A stretch of DNA of 64,000 nucleotides from JAKSPM01 sp964450645 (GTDB lineage Bacteria > Bacillota > Clostridia > Oscillospirales > Oscillospiraceae). The stretch lies in NCBI GenBank assembly GCA_964450645.1, contig CAYVEB010000002.1, positions 1 to 64,000 of the forward strand, given 5' to 3'. Of this stretch, positions 16,585-23,824 are shown one piece after another. Made by a program: the position numbers and the translations under genes. The notes beneath the pieces were generated by a model, which did no database searches, had not been told where the DNA came from, and was given only the letters and a program-made list of their open reading frames with translations. Numbering within the stretch: position 1 is the stretch's first letter; the number at the start of each line of letters is the position of its first letter.

Positions 16585-17145
16585 TCAGTTGACTTCGATG
16601 ACGCGGATGTTTTCCAGCCCGTAATCCGCCTGGGAGCGGACCACGTCCGTAATCAGCGCCACATCTTCGCTCTGTAACCCTTCCTCCGGCGCGGCAACCG
16701 CAACGGAAATGCCGTCGTCCGTGATGTACGCCACGCAGTCCTCATATCCTTTGGCGATTACCATGCTCTCGATCTGCGCCTCCTGCAGGGCCATATTCAC
16801 AATGTCCTCCAACTGCTTGCTGGTGGAGCTGGTGTCCTCGCCCTCGGCGTAGGAAATTGTCTCCTGCAGCAAATTCACCGCTTCGTCCCGGGAGGTCTGC
16901 CGCGACAACCGGACTTGCGCAAAATAGTTGGCGGTCGAATCGGCATCCGTCTGCTCGGACAGCGCCTCCTGGGAATTCAACTCGTCGCTGATGACCAGTG
17001 TCGAATCCCCAAGGATCTTGTCCGCATCCAGCGTGTCCGTTAAATTGGTTGCGTCTGGGGTACTGTACAGCCAGTTCAGGTAGATGCCGGCGCACACCAG
17101 CACCAGCACGGTTGCAACGATTGCATTGCGTTTCCAGGTTTTCAT
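16585..17145 (-). CDS. spoIIIAH: Stage III sporulation protein AH
   Basis: SpoIIIAH is the mother-cell half of the SpoIIQ-SpoIIIAH channel that joins mother cell and forespore. The 186-residue protein has an N-terminal transmembrane helix (about 7-27), a low-complexity linker, then the YscJ/FliF-like ring domain (about 85-186; TSSTSKQLEDIVNMAL, AYITDDGISVAVAA). It ends the spoIIIA operon, 13 nt after AG. SpoIIQ, its partner, is not in the window. Confidence 0.93.
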   Translation of the reverse strand: MKTWKRNAIVATVLVLVCAGIYLNWLYSTPDATNLTDTLDADKILGDSTLVISDELNSQEALSEQTDADSTANYFAQVRLSRQTSRDEAVNLLQETISYAEGEDTSSTSKQLEDIVNMALQEAQIESMVIAKGYEDCVAYITDDGISVAVAAPEEGLQSEDVALITDVVRSQADYGLENIRVIEVN

Positions 17146-17158
17146 ACGATCTCCTCCA

Positions 17159-17677
17159 TCATTTCATTTTGACAACTGTAATTTTTTCACTGCTCAGCCC
17201 CGTCACACTGGCCACCACATGAATTACGTCCAGCTGAACCTGCGGGTCATCCGCGCCCTGGCACACCACCACCGCCCCAAGGAACGTCGGATTCAAGACA
17301 CGGGACACGACCGCTTCCTGTCCCACATCGTCGCGTGAGACAACCACCGTGGTCTGGGTATCTGAATTGGCGGTCGCATTGTCGTCGGTCTGCGTGGTCA
17401 GGGCCGAATCGGTCTGATACACGGTCTGCTCTCCGGAGCGCAAGGTCAGCATCACCGCCACCTTCCCCGCGCCCTTGATCTGCGACAGGATGGATCCCAA
17501 TTGCTCCTCGGTCTCGGTTTTGAAGTCCGTGACCGGTTTTTCTGCCACCTGGGGCTTCGGTGGATCGTCCTTGTTATCCCGGCCGAAGGGAATCAGCATG
17601 AGCGCGATCCCCAGCAACAAGACCAGCGCCGGATAACGAAAACGTTTGAGGGTTTTTCCCAGTTTTTCCAACTGCAT
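17159..17677 (-). CDS. spoIIIAG: Stage III sporulation protein AG
   Basis: SpoIIIAG forms a large ring in the feeding-tube complex of the outer forespore membrane. The 172-residue product has one transmembrane helix (about 14-31, PALVLLLGIALMLIPFG), then a ring-forming domain with ETEEQLGSILSQIKGAGKVA and, after a Thr-rich insert, LGAVVVCQGADDPQVQLDV and SEKITVVKMK. It lies between AF and AH at normal spacing. Confidence 0.93.
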   Translation of the reverse strand: MQLEKLGKTLKRFRYPALVLLLGIALMLIPFGRDNKDDPPKPQVAEKPVTDFKTETEEQLGSILSQIKGAGKVAVMLTLRSGEQTVYQTDSALTTQTDDNATANSDTQTTVVVSRDDVGQEAVVSRVLNPTFLGAVVVCQGADDPQVQLDVIHVVASVTGLSSEKITVVKMK

Positions 17678-17694
17678 GGCCTATTGCTCCCCTT

Positions 17695-18171
17695 TCATAC
17701 GGTCCGCCACACCTGCCTTTGCTTTGGAATCCCCAGTTCCTCTGCCATGTAACTGCTCAGCGCTTCCTTTTGCGACGCGCTGAGCACGCCCGTGACACGC
17801 ACACTGTAGGGATAGCCGTAACCGGCCTCGGCCATGGCGACGGTCACGTCCGCAGAAATCGCCGCGCCCAGTTCCTTGGCTTTGTCCAAAATATATGTTT
17901 CCGTCTTCTCCTTTATGATTCGGTTGCGCTGATTTATGGTATCCTCCTGCATTTGGTCGATCAGCGTCGTGTCCACATCCAGGCCGTCCCAGGACAGGTC
18001 GCCAAGCTCCAAGTTGACCAACGGCGTCAGCGCGGTCAGCACAAGCACCGTTCCCCCGGCCAGGGCAGCAATTTTTTTCATCCGTCCGAGCGTCAGCATC
18101 GACTGGCTCATCGCCACCAGCATCCCGGCGGCCACCAGGGTCATCACATATCCGCACAGTTTTGAAATCAA
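17695..18171 (-). CDS. spoIIIAF: Stage III sporulation protein AF
   Basis: SpoIIIAF is a two-helix membrane component of the SpoIIIA complex. The protein has hydrophobic helices at roughly 6-25 and 33-50 (MTLVAAGMLVAMSQSML; KIAALAGGTVLVLTALTPLV) and a cytoplasmic tail. I propose the TTG at 18169-18171, which overlaps the AE stop by 4 nt with GGTGG 7 nt upstream and puts the first helix at the N-terminus as in other AF proteins. An ATG further upstream (about 18195) would need a larger overlap. Confidence 0.85.
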   Translation of the reverse strand: MISKLCGYVMTLVAAGMLVAMSQSMLTLGRMKKIAALAGGTVLVLTALTPLVNLELGDLSWDGLDVDTTLIDQMQEDTINQRNRIIKEKTETYILDKAKELGAAISADVTVAMAEAGYGYPYSVRVTGVLSASQKEALSSYMAEELGIPKQRQVWRTV

Positions 18172-19250
18172 AAGCTCACCACCTTCAGCGAGCATACCAC
18201 CGAAATCAGCAGCATCACCGCGCACGTGGCGGTCATGCCCAGCAAAAATCCCATGGCCGTGGACAAATCACCCACCAGATCCACATGGTTCTTTCTTCCC
18301 ACCGTCCCGCAGACGGCCTTGGTCACCTTGAGAACCAGATAGTGTACGGCGATCCGGAAAAACGGCGCTAGGCAAAACGCCAGGACCGCCAGCATTCCAA
18401 AAATTCCGATGGACTGCTTTAAAATGGACGCGCTGACAACTACCGTCTCCGACGCGTCGGAGATAATGCCGCCAACCACCGGGATCATATTTCCCATGGC
18501 CAGCTTGGCCGCTTTCACCGACACCGCGTCGGAAACGCCTGAAATAATTCCGGAGATCGTGATATATCCCGTATAGACATATAAAATTGTCTTTAGACTG
18601 GCGGAGATTATCCAGGAGATGAAATCCCGCACCGATTCGAGCATATGGTTATCCAGGGCCGCGTTAACCGTGGCGACGCCAATGAACAAATAGACCAGCG
18701 GGATCAGCAGCTTGCCGATAAGCGCCGTCAGGATGCTCGTAAACAGAACCGTTCCCGCGTACATGGTGCTGGCGCTCGTATAAGCGCCGGAAGCGACCGT
18801 GGCGGAGGCAAGCGCGGGGAGCAGAAGCGCGGAGTAGTCGCTTAGCTGCTGCACAGTTTCCGCGCCCAGCTGGATCATGGCGCGGAACTGAATCGTGCAC
18901 GCCGCCGTAATGCCCAGCGCGCCCGCGACCGCCGCCGGCTGCAAGCCGGAGCCATCATGCAGCGTTCCAAGCATCCCGCAAAGCAGCACCACGCCCAGCA
19001 CAACCGCCGCCAGAGAAATCGCCTGGGACAAGGTGGACTGTCCCTCCGCCATCGCGCCGGAAAAAATATGGGCTGCCCCGTCTGCAAAGTCGTCGCCCTC
19101 GATTCCCTCCATCAGCTCCGCCGCGTCTCCGGTGAGGCCCTCCTCCAGCGTCTGCATGGATGTGTCTTCGGTACTGGTTGTCCATTCCTCCGCGTGCGCG
19201 GTCGTGCACAGCAACGGCACCACCAGCAGCAACAGGAGCAGCTTTCGCAT
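18168..19250 (-). CDS. spoIIIAE: Stage III sporulation protein AE
   Basis: SpoIIIAE is the polytopic core membrane protein of the SpoIIIA complex. The 360-residue product has a signal-like N-terminus (RKLLLLLLVVPLLCTTAHAEE), then about eight hydrophobic helices, with the conserved MGNMIPVVGGIISDASETVV near residue 255. Length is normal. It lies 3 nt after spoIIIAD and overlaps the proposed AF start by 4 nt. Confidence 0.94.
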   Translation of the reverse strand: MRKLLLLLLVVPLLCTTAHAEEWTTSTEDTSMQTLEEGLTGDAAELMEGIEGDDFADGAAHIFSGAMAEGQSTLSQAISLAAVVLGVVLLCGMLGTLHDGSGLQPAAVAGALGITAACTIQFRAMIQLGAETVQQLSDYSALLLPALASATVASGAYTSASTMYAGTVLFTSILTALIGKLLIPLVYLFIGVATVNAALDNHMLESVRDFISWIISASLKTILYVYTGYITISGIISGVSDAVSVKAAKLAMGNMIPVVGGIISDASETVVVSASILKQSIGIFGMLAVLAFCLAPFFRIAVHYLVLKVTKAVCGTVGRKNHVDLVGDLSTAMGFLLGMTATCAVMLLISVVCSLKVVSF

Positions 19251-19253
19251 GAT

Positions 19254-19646
19254 TTATCCTCCTGTCATTTGATTTAAAAGTTGCAGAACCGCCGTCAGCA
19301 GTGGCAGTGACAAATACAGCGCCACAATACTGCCGCAAAGCTCCACCATCTTGGCCATGGACGACTGCCCAGCGTCCTGACATACCGCGGCGGCGACCTG
19401 CGTCAGGATTCCGATTCCCAACGTTTTCATCAGCGGCTGCATCAAGTTAGCGTTCAAACTCGCCGTCTGTTGGAGCGAACGCAAAAATTCCACGACGGGC
19501 TTGAGTACCTGCAGCACCAAAATACCCAGCATCACGCAGCAGGCGACCGACAGCAGCGTTCCCAGCACGGCGTTGTCCCGTTTCAGGACCAGCGCCAGCA
19601 GCGCGCTTAAAATTGCCAGCCCGCAGATTTGCAGCATGACGTCCAT
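19254..19646 (-). CDS. spoIIIAD: Stage III sporulation protein AD
   Basis: SpoIIIAD is a small membrane protein of the complex. The 130-residue product has four hydrophobic stretches (MDVMLQICGLAILSALLALV; LGTLLSVACCVMLGILVLQV; then MKTLGIGILTQVAAAVCQDA; IVALYLSLPLLTAVLQLL). Its ATG shares one base with the TAA of spoIIIAC. Confidence 0.94.
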   Translation of the reverse strand: MDVMLQICGLAILSALLALVLKRDNAVLGTLLSVACCVMLGILVLQVLKPVVEFLRSLQQTASLNANLMQPLMKTLGIGILTQVAAAVCQDAGQSSMAKMVELCGSIVALYLSLPLLTAVLQLLNQMTGG

Positions 19647-19840
19647 TAAAAATGAAACAGCCGCTCCACCAGGTCGAACAGGTCCGCGATTCTCTGCACC
19701 AGGATCATCAGCACCACCACCAATCCCGCCAGAGTCGTCATCGTGGCCTGCTCGTCCCGGCCGGAACGCACAAGCACTTGGTTGAGAATCGACACAATGA
19801 TGCCGACCGCCGCAATTTTAAAAATCAGTTCAATATCCCT
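19646..19840 (-). CDS. spoIIIAC: Stage III sporulation protein AC, no canonical start codon
   Basis: Between AB and AD an open frame reads DIELIFKIAAVGIIVSILNQ, then VLVRSGRDEQATMTTLAGLV and VVLMILVQRIADLF, and ends FHF-stop: a full-length two-helix SpoIIIAC of about 63 residues. The expected initiator before Asp-Ile-Glu is AGG (19838-19840), not ATG, and stops lie just upstream. The nearest weak initiators in frame are ATT (19832-19834) and CTG. A small deletion joining TAGG of the ribosome-binding site to the second codon would explain this. I give the whole recognisable coding region; the true start is unknown and the gene may be impaired. Confidence 0.82.
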   Translation of the reverse strand, partial: RDIELIFKIAAVGIIVSILNQVLVRSGRDEQATMTTLAGLVVVLMILVQRIADLFDLVERLFHF

Positions 19841-19841
19841 A

Positions 19842-20357
19842 TCAAATCATCAGCAGGATCAGCGCAGCCCCCGCGCAAAGCCCCAACGTCTGGTAGCTGC
19901 GGCAGCGCTGCGCCTGATCTTTTTCGTAGCGCTCCAAACAAAGCCGTATCCGCTTTTGACTCATTTCCAGCATGGAGATCTGGCCGTCCAGGTCAAATTT
20001 CCCCAGCGTTTGTCCCAATTCCAGCAAGGAGAACAAAATTTCATCCGGCAGCGTCAGACGCTTCGTCCGCGCAATGGCGTTGCGCATGGCCTGCTCCGGA
20101 CTGTCGCTGTTTTCCAAGCATCCTTGTAAATGCGTAAACAGGGTCTTCACCGTACCGTGCGCCGTCTGCACCACCACCTGGCACAGCCGCGGCAGCGGCG
20201 TCATGGTAAATCGCAGCTCGCAGCGCATCACCTCCAGCGCGTCCAACAGCTGCCGCAACTGCATCGTGGTCTGCCGGACGCGCAGCGCCGCGCTAAAGCC
20301 AACAAACGCCGCCGCGCCGCCGATCAGGAACATTCCAAGCCATCTAATCGTATTCAT
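19842..20357 (-). CDS. spoIIIAB: Stage III sporulation protein AB
   Basis: SpoIIIAB resembles GspF-type membrane proteins and is part of the SpoIIIA complex. The roughly 171-residue product has an N-terminal transmembrane helix (IRWLGMFLIGGAAAFVGFSA), a cytoplasmic helical domain and a C-terminal membrane helix (TLGLCAGAALILLMI). The ATG at 20355-20357 overlaps spoIIIAA by 14 nt; a GTG 15 nt upstream is possible. Confidence 0.92.
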   Translation of the reverse strand: MNTIRWLGMFLIGGAAAFVGFSAALRVRQTTMQLRQLLDALEVMRCELRFTMTPLPRLCQVVVQTAHGTVKTLFTHLQGCLENSDSPEQAMRNAIARTKRLTLPDEILFSLLELGQTLGKFDLDGQISMLEMSQKRIRLCLERYEKDQAQRCRSYQTLGLCAGAALILLMI

Positions 20358-21231
20358 CCGCAATTCTCTCACAGGTCATTTGTTTGTTGCCGTCTAAAGT
20401 GATCAGGTTCCGAAACAGTCCCATCCGCAACAATTCCGCGTAGACCGGCCGCCGCTGCAAATCTTCCCGGCAGTCGGCGTGCGCCGTCGCCAGCATCTGC
20501 ACGCCGCAATAGCTGACCTGCCGCATCACCTGGACATCCTCCATGGCGGTAATCTCGTCCACGGCGATCCACTGGGGATTCATCCCCCGCAGAAGCATTT
20601 CCATGCCGTCGCGTTTATTGACGCCGGTCAACACATCCGTGTGTTTGCCCACCTGGAGCTGCGGGACGCCGCCGACACTCCCGGCGATCTCCCATCGCTC
20701 GTCCACCACGGCCATCCGATAGCGGAACCGGTCAGACAACTGCCGGATCAGTTCCCGCAGAAGGGTCGTCTTGCCGCTTCCCGGCGGGCCGATGATCAGC
20801 GTCGACCTGGGATTGGCCCACAGCAGGTTCATCGCCGCCTCCGCAAAGCCGGTCACCTGCCGCGCCACGCGCACATTGGCCGACGAAACGTCCACCATGG
20901 TCCGGTTGGGCTGCATCGTTCCGCACACGCCGATCCGGTGCCCGCCGGGGACGATCAGATAGCCATTGCGCAGCATGTCCGCCACGGCGTAGGCAGAAAA
21001 TCCGGACGCCCGGTTGATCAGCGCAGCAAGCATGTCCGCGTCTACCACGATCGGCTGCTTGCCGCTGCGCAGCGCCCATTCCCTGCCCCCGATGCCAACA
21101 CAGGCGGTCTGCCCGATGCGCAGGCGAATTTCCTCCACCCGTCCTCCTTGCTTGCCCGCGTCCAACTCCCGCACAGCCTGGGCGACGCTGTCCGGGCAGT
21201 ATTTTAAAACCTGTTCAACTTCCATTTCCAT
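20344..21231 (-). CDS. spoIIIAA: Stage III sporulation protein AA (secretion-type ATPase)
   Basis: SpoIIIAA is the cytoplasmic ATPase of the forespore channel, related to GspE/VirB11 motors. The protein (about 295 aa) has LIIGPPGSGKTTLLRELIRQ (Walker A) near residue 150, VVDERWEIAG and PQWIAVDEITAMEDVQVM (Walker B), and TAHADCREDL. The ATG at 21229-21231 has GAGGTGG upstream; the longer frame has none. First gene of the operon; a sigma-E promoter is expected, but I could not place one convincingly. Confidence 0.93.
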   Translation of the reverse strand: MEMEVEQVLKYCPDSVAQAVRELDAGKQGGRVEEIRLRIGQTACVGIGGREWALRSGKQPIVVDADMLAALINRASGFSAYAVADMLRNGYLIVPGGHRIGVCGTMQPNRTMVDVSSANVRVARQVTGFAEAAMNLLWANPRSTLIIGPPGSGKTTLLRELIRQLSDRFRYRMAVVDERWEIAGSVGGVPQLQVGKHTDVLTGVNKRDGMEMLLRGMNPQWIAVDEITAMEDVQVMRQVSYCGVQMLATAHADCREDLQRRPVYAELLRMGLFRNLITLDGNKQMTCERIADEYD

Positions 21232-21289
21232 TTGTGCCACCTCGCTAAAGTCTATGCGTCCGGCGAGGCAACTAGCACTGTCGCGGCAT

Positions 21290-21319
21290 AAAAAATCCCG
21301 GCCGCGAAAACGGCCGGAA
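21290..21319 (-). terminator. Terminator-like hairpin upstream of spoIIIAA
   Basis: TCCCGGCCG (21296-21304) pairs with CGGCCGGAA (21311-21319), and the minus-strand copy ends in six T. It lies 59 nt upstream of the spoIIIAA start with no gene before it on that strand. Confidence 0.65.
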
Positions 21320-21421
21320 TTCTTCGTCCAGGTTTGCAATCCCTCTCTTGACATCTGACGGCAAATATTTTACCATAATATAATGAGACGTCGAATTTCC
21401 CGCGCGGAGGAAGGATCGGTT

Positions 21422-21883
21422 ATGACACAGAGAACTTGTTGCGTCACGGGTCACCGCGATATCCCGCAAGCGAAAATGGCCTATGTGGCGGCGGAGCTCG
21501 AAAAGGAGATTCGGCTCGCCATAACGGATGGCTATACCCGCTTTATCTCCGGCTTTGCCGAGGGAATCGATCTCACCTTCGCCGCGATTGTCGCGCGGTT
21601 AAAGGCGCAGGATTATCCGCTGGCTTTGGAGGCGGCGATCCCCTATGCGGGGCGGCTGAAGAGCAAGGATCCATTATTCCAGAAAATGCTCGCCGCCTGC
21701 GACGACGTCAAGGTCCTAAGCGACCGCTATTCCCCGGAGTGCTTTTTCACCCGCAACCGCTACATGGTCGCCCATTCCAGCCGCGTACTCGCCATCTACG
21801 ACGGGCGCGCCAGCGGCGGCACGCTATACACCATTCGCTATGCCCAAATCCTCAGCAAGGACATCCGGCTGCTGCGGGTATAA
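21422..21883 (+). CDS. SLOG-fold DUF1273 (YpsA-like) protein
   Basis: The 153-residue protein starts MTQRTCCVTGHRDIPQAKM and has the DUF1273 pattern: TRFISGFAEGIDLTFAAIVA, then FFTRNRYMVAHSSRVLAIYD and GGTLYTIRYA. The family has a Rossmann-like SLOG fold that binds nucleotide-type ligands; the B. subtilis member YpsA affects cell division, but the molecular function is not established. ATG follows GGAGGAAGGATCGGTT. It is divergent from spoIIIA. TTGACA-17-TACCAT just upstream (about 21346-21374) could be its promoter. Confidence 0.85.
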   Translation: MTQRTCCVTGHRDIPQAKMAYVAAELEKEIRLAITDGYTRFISGFAEGIDLTFAAIVARLKAQDYPLALEAAIPYAGRLKSKDPLFQKMLAACDDVKVLSDRYSPECFFTRNRYMVAHSSRVLAIYDGRASGGTLYTIRYAQILSKDIRLLRV

Positions 21884-22020
21884 AGCTTCATGTGCACGCG
21901 GGGCGTCCGGCCCCACGCGACCGGATTTTTACGGCCTTGCCGTTTTCGAGGGCACATGGCCATTTTGCGGTACTTTTGCATAGCAAAAACGAAGACATTG
22001 TGGCAATCTGGAAATCCGAT

Positions 22021-22029
22021 CATAGGATA
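22021..22029 (+). promoter_or_regulatory. Possible sigma-K/E -10 element before the collagen-like gene
   Basis: CATAGGATA fits the CATANNNTA -10 pattern of sporulation sigma factors and lies 38 nt upstream of the ATG. A matching -35 is not clear. Late mother-cell expression would fit an exosporium protein. The remainder of 21884-22066 holds small inverted repeats but no gene. Confidence 0.4.
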
Positions 22030-22066
22030 TATCAGAGATAATAAACCCAATATTAGGAGGATTGCC

Positions 22067-23176
22067 ATGAATCGGCGCAATGCTTTTCAAGATAATAACT
22101 TCTGCGACTGCGCAGACAACTGCCCCAATGAGGCGCTGAATTCCGGCTGCGGTCCTTGCGGCGGAGTTTGCCCGCCGGGACCCGTCGGCCCCAGAGGTCC
22201 CGCTGGCCCTGTTGGCCCCATGGGCCCGCGCGGCCCGATGGGTTTGCCTGGCGAACCTGGCCCCGTTGGCCCCCAAGGCCCCTTTGGACCGCAAGGCCCC
22301 ATCGGTGAAACTGGCCCCGAAGGCCCCCAAGGGGAGACTGGCCCTGCCGGTCCTCAAGGTCCCACTGGCCCTGCCGGCCCCATAGGTCCTACAGGTGCAA
22401 CCGGCCCCGCCGGCCCCCAAGGGCCTGCCGGCCCCCAGGGTGAAACCGGACCGCAAGGCCCCATCGGCTTAACCGGCGCCACAGGCGCGACCGGTGCGGT
22501 CGGTCCCGTCGGCCCCATTGGTCCCGCAGGTCCCCAAGGCCCTGCCGGACCGCAAGGCGAAGCCGGACCGCAAGGCCCCATCGGCTTAACCGGCGCCACA
22601 GGCGCGACCGGTGCGACCGGCCCTGTTGGTCCCGTTGGCCCCGCAGGTCCCCAAGGCCCTGCCGGCCCCCAGGGTGAACCCGGTCCCACGGGCGCGACCG
22701 GCGCGACCGGCGCGACTGGCCCCGCAGGCCCCCAAGGCCCCGCCGGTCCCGCGAACGGCTTGGCCGCATTTGGCGGGCTTTACAGCAACACGGCGCAAAC
22801 AATCGCGCTGGCCGCCGAAACCCCAGTGCAAATTCCGCTGGCAAACGCAATGCCGGTGTTGAACACAACCGCTGGCACAAATACGCTCACCGTCGGTGAA
22901 AGCGGCGTATATGAGATCAACTTCTTGCTGGACGCTTCCGCGGCGACAGCTGCGGATATCACGGTTACAGTTCGCAGAAACGGTGTCGCCTTGCCCGAAA
23001 CCGTCGTTACAAGAAACACCTCGGCCAACGAGGAAACCGCGTACGGCGGCAGCGTCCTCGTCAACCTGACCGCCGGAGCTGTGATCGATCTGGCGGCAAG
23101 CACACCGACCGCTTCCACGCTTACCCTTGGAAACCGCGTAAATGCAACCCTTACCATCAAGAAAATCAGCATTTGA
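22067..23176 (+). CDS. Collagen-like exosporium protein (BclA type)
   Basis: The 369-residue protein has a short Cys-rich N-terminus (CDCADNC, GCGPCGGVC), an uninterrupted Gly-X-Y collagen-like region (about residues 33-229, mostly GPx, GAT and GPQG triplets) and a C-terminal beta-sandwich domain (230-369; LYSNTAQTIALAAETPVQIP, GESGVYEINFLLDAS, ATLTIKKISI) of the BclA/C1q-like kind. Such proteins form trimeric filaments on the exosporium of spores. The ATG has AGGAGG 6 nt upstream; an in-frame 59-residue extension lacks a ribosome-binding site. The collagen region contains an approximately 50-bp repeat with 117-bp period. Attachment by the N-terminus is inference. Confidence 0.88.
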   Translation: MNRRNAFQDNNFCDCADNCPNEALNSGCGPCGGVCPPGPVGPRGPAGPVGPMGPRGPMGLPGEPGPVGPQGPFGPQGPIGETGPEGPQGETGPAGPQGPTGPAGPIGPTGATGPAGPQGPAGPQGETGPQGPIGLTGATGATGAVGPVGPIGPAGPQGPAGPQGEAGPQGPIGLTGATGATGATGPVGPVGPAGPQGPAGPQGEPGPTGATGATGATGPAGPQGPAGPANGLAAFGGLYSNTAQTIALAAETPVQIPLANAMPVLNTTAGTNTLTVGESGVYEINFLLDASAATAADITVTVRRNGVALPETVVTRNTSANEETAYGGSVLVNLTAGAVIDLAASTPTASTLTLGNRVNATLTIKKISI

Positions 23177-23185
23177 TAAAAAACG

Positions 23186-23219
23186 AAACCGCCGCCCGGT
23201 CACCAGGCGGCGGTTTTCT
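23186..23219 (+). terminator. Terminator of the collagen-like gene
   Basis: AAACCGCCGCC (23186-23196) pairs perfectly with 23206-23216 and continues into T. It lies 9 nt past the stop. Confidence 0.85.
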
Positions 23220-23271
23220 CTCTGATGGTTCCAACGGCAAAGCGCCTGCATGCGGCGGGCGCACACCTGTT

Positions 23272-23814
23272 TTATTTTCGCCTGAGGCGGCCGCGTAGGC
23301 GGACAATGTACTGTACCTCAAACCGATCCAACGCTGCCTCCACCAAAAAGAAGCACGCGTTTGCCAAAATCACCGTCGCCGCAAGAATCACCTTGCCCGT
23401 CTGCTGAAGCTGCTGCAAAACGGCGTCCAGCCGGAACAGGAAAATCAATACCGCATAGACGGCGCACACCGAGCCGTTGAAAAAAACCAGCTTGCAGACG
23501 ATGCGCAGCAATTTTGGCCGGATCCGGCCAAAAGCCCGGCGAACAATCGGATAGTAGCCAAAAGCCAGGAAGATGATTGCGGCCTCCGGGTTGGCGGAGG
23601 TCAGCAGAAGTCCCAAAATCGCCACCGCTGCGTACCATCCCAGCGCCATCTTTTTTCCGCACTCGTGGATGACGGGAATCATTAAAAACATCACAAAAAC
23701 CGGGCTGCAAATGCTGGTAAGCGGGATTATCTCCCCCGCCATCAGCGCGACCACCCCCAGCGCGCCCAACACGCCGCACAGGGCGATATTTCCGGCGGCA
23801 TTGCTCTTTTTCAT
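23272..23814 (-). CDS. Predicted multi-pass membrane protein, possibly transporter substrate-binding (ECF-S-like)
   Basis: The 180-residue protein has five or six hydrophobic helices (IALCGVLGALGVVALMAGEI; VFVMFLMIPVI; WYAAVAILGLLLT; then two near the C-terminus) and a basic tail RLRGRLRRK. Size and layout resemble small substrate-capturing membrane proteins, but I cannot name a family. It lies 10 nt downstream of pncB in the same direction, so uptake of nicotinate or a related compound is a reasonable guess, not a finding. Confidence 0.6.
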   Translation of the reverse strand: MKKSNAAGNIALCGVLGALGVVALMAGEIIPLTSICSPVFVMFLMIPVIHECGKKMALGWYAAVAILGLLLTSANPEAAIIFLAFGYYPIVRRAFGRIRPKLLRIVCKLVFFNGSVCAVYAVLIFLFRLDAVLQQLQQTGKVILAATVILANACFFLVEAALDRFEVQYIVRLRGRLRRK

Positions 23815-23824
23815 AAAAGAACCC

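Noticed and set aside
21249..21256. CATAGACT as sigma-E -10 for spoIIIAA
   Set aside because: The start it implies would fall within the spoIIIAA ribosome-binding site, and no -35 is visible.
22087..22689. Antisense Gly/Pro-rich frames opposite the collagen gene
   Set aside because: GGN-CCN repeats code for similar Gly-Pro repeats on both strands; only the plus strand has a start signal, N- and C-terminal domains and a terminator.
22446..22760. CRISPR-like regular repeats
   Set aside because: The periodicity is codon-based (Gly-X-Y), repeats are not palindromic and there are no unique spacers.
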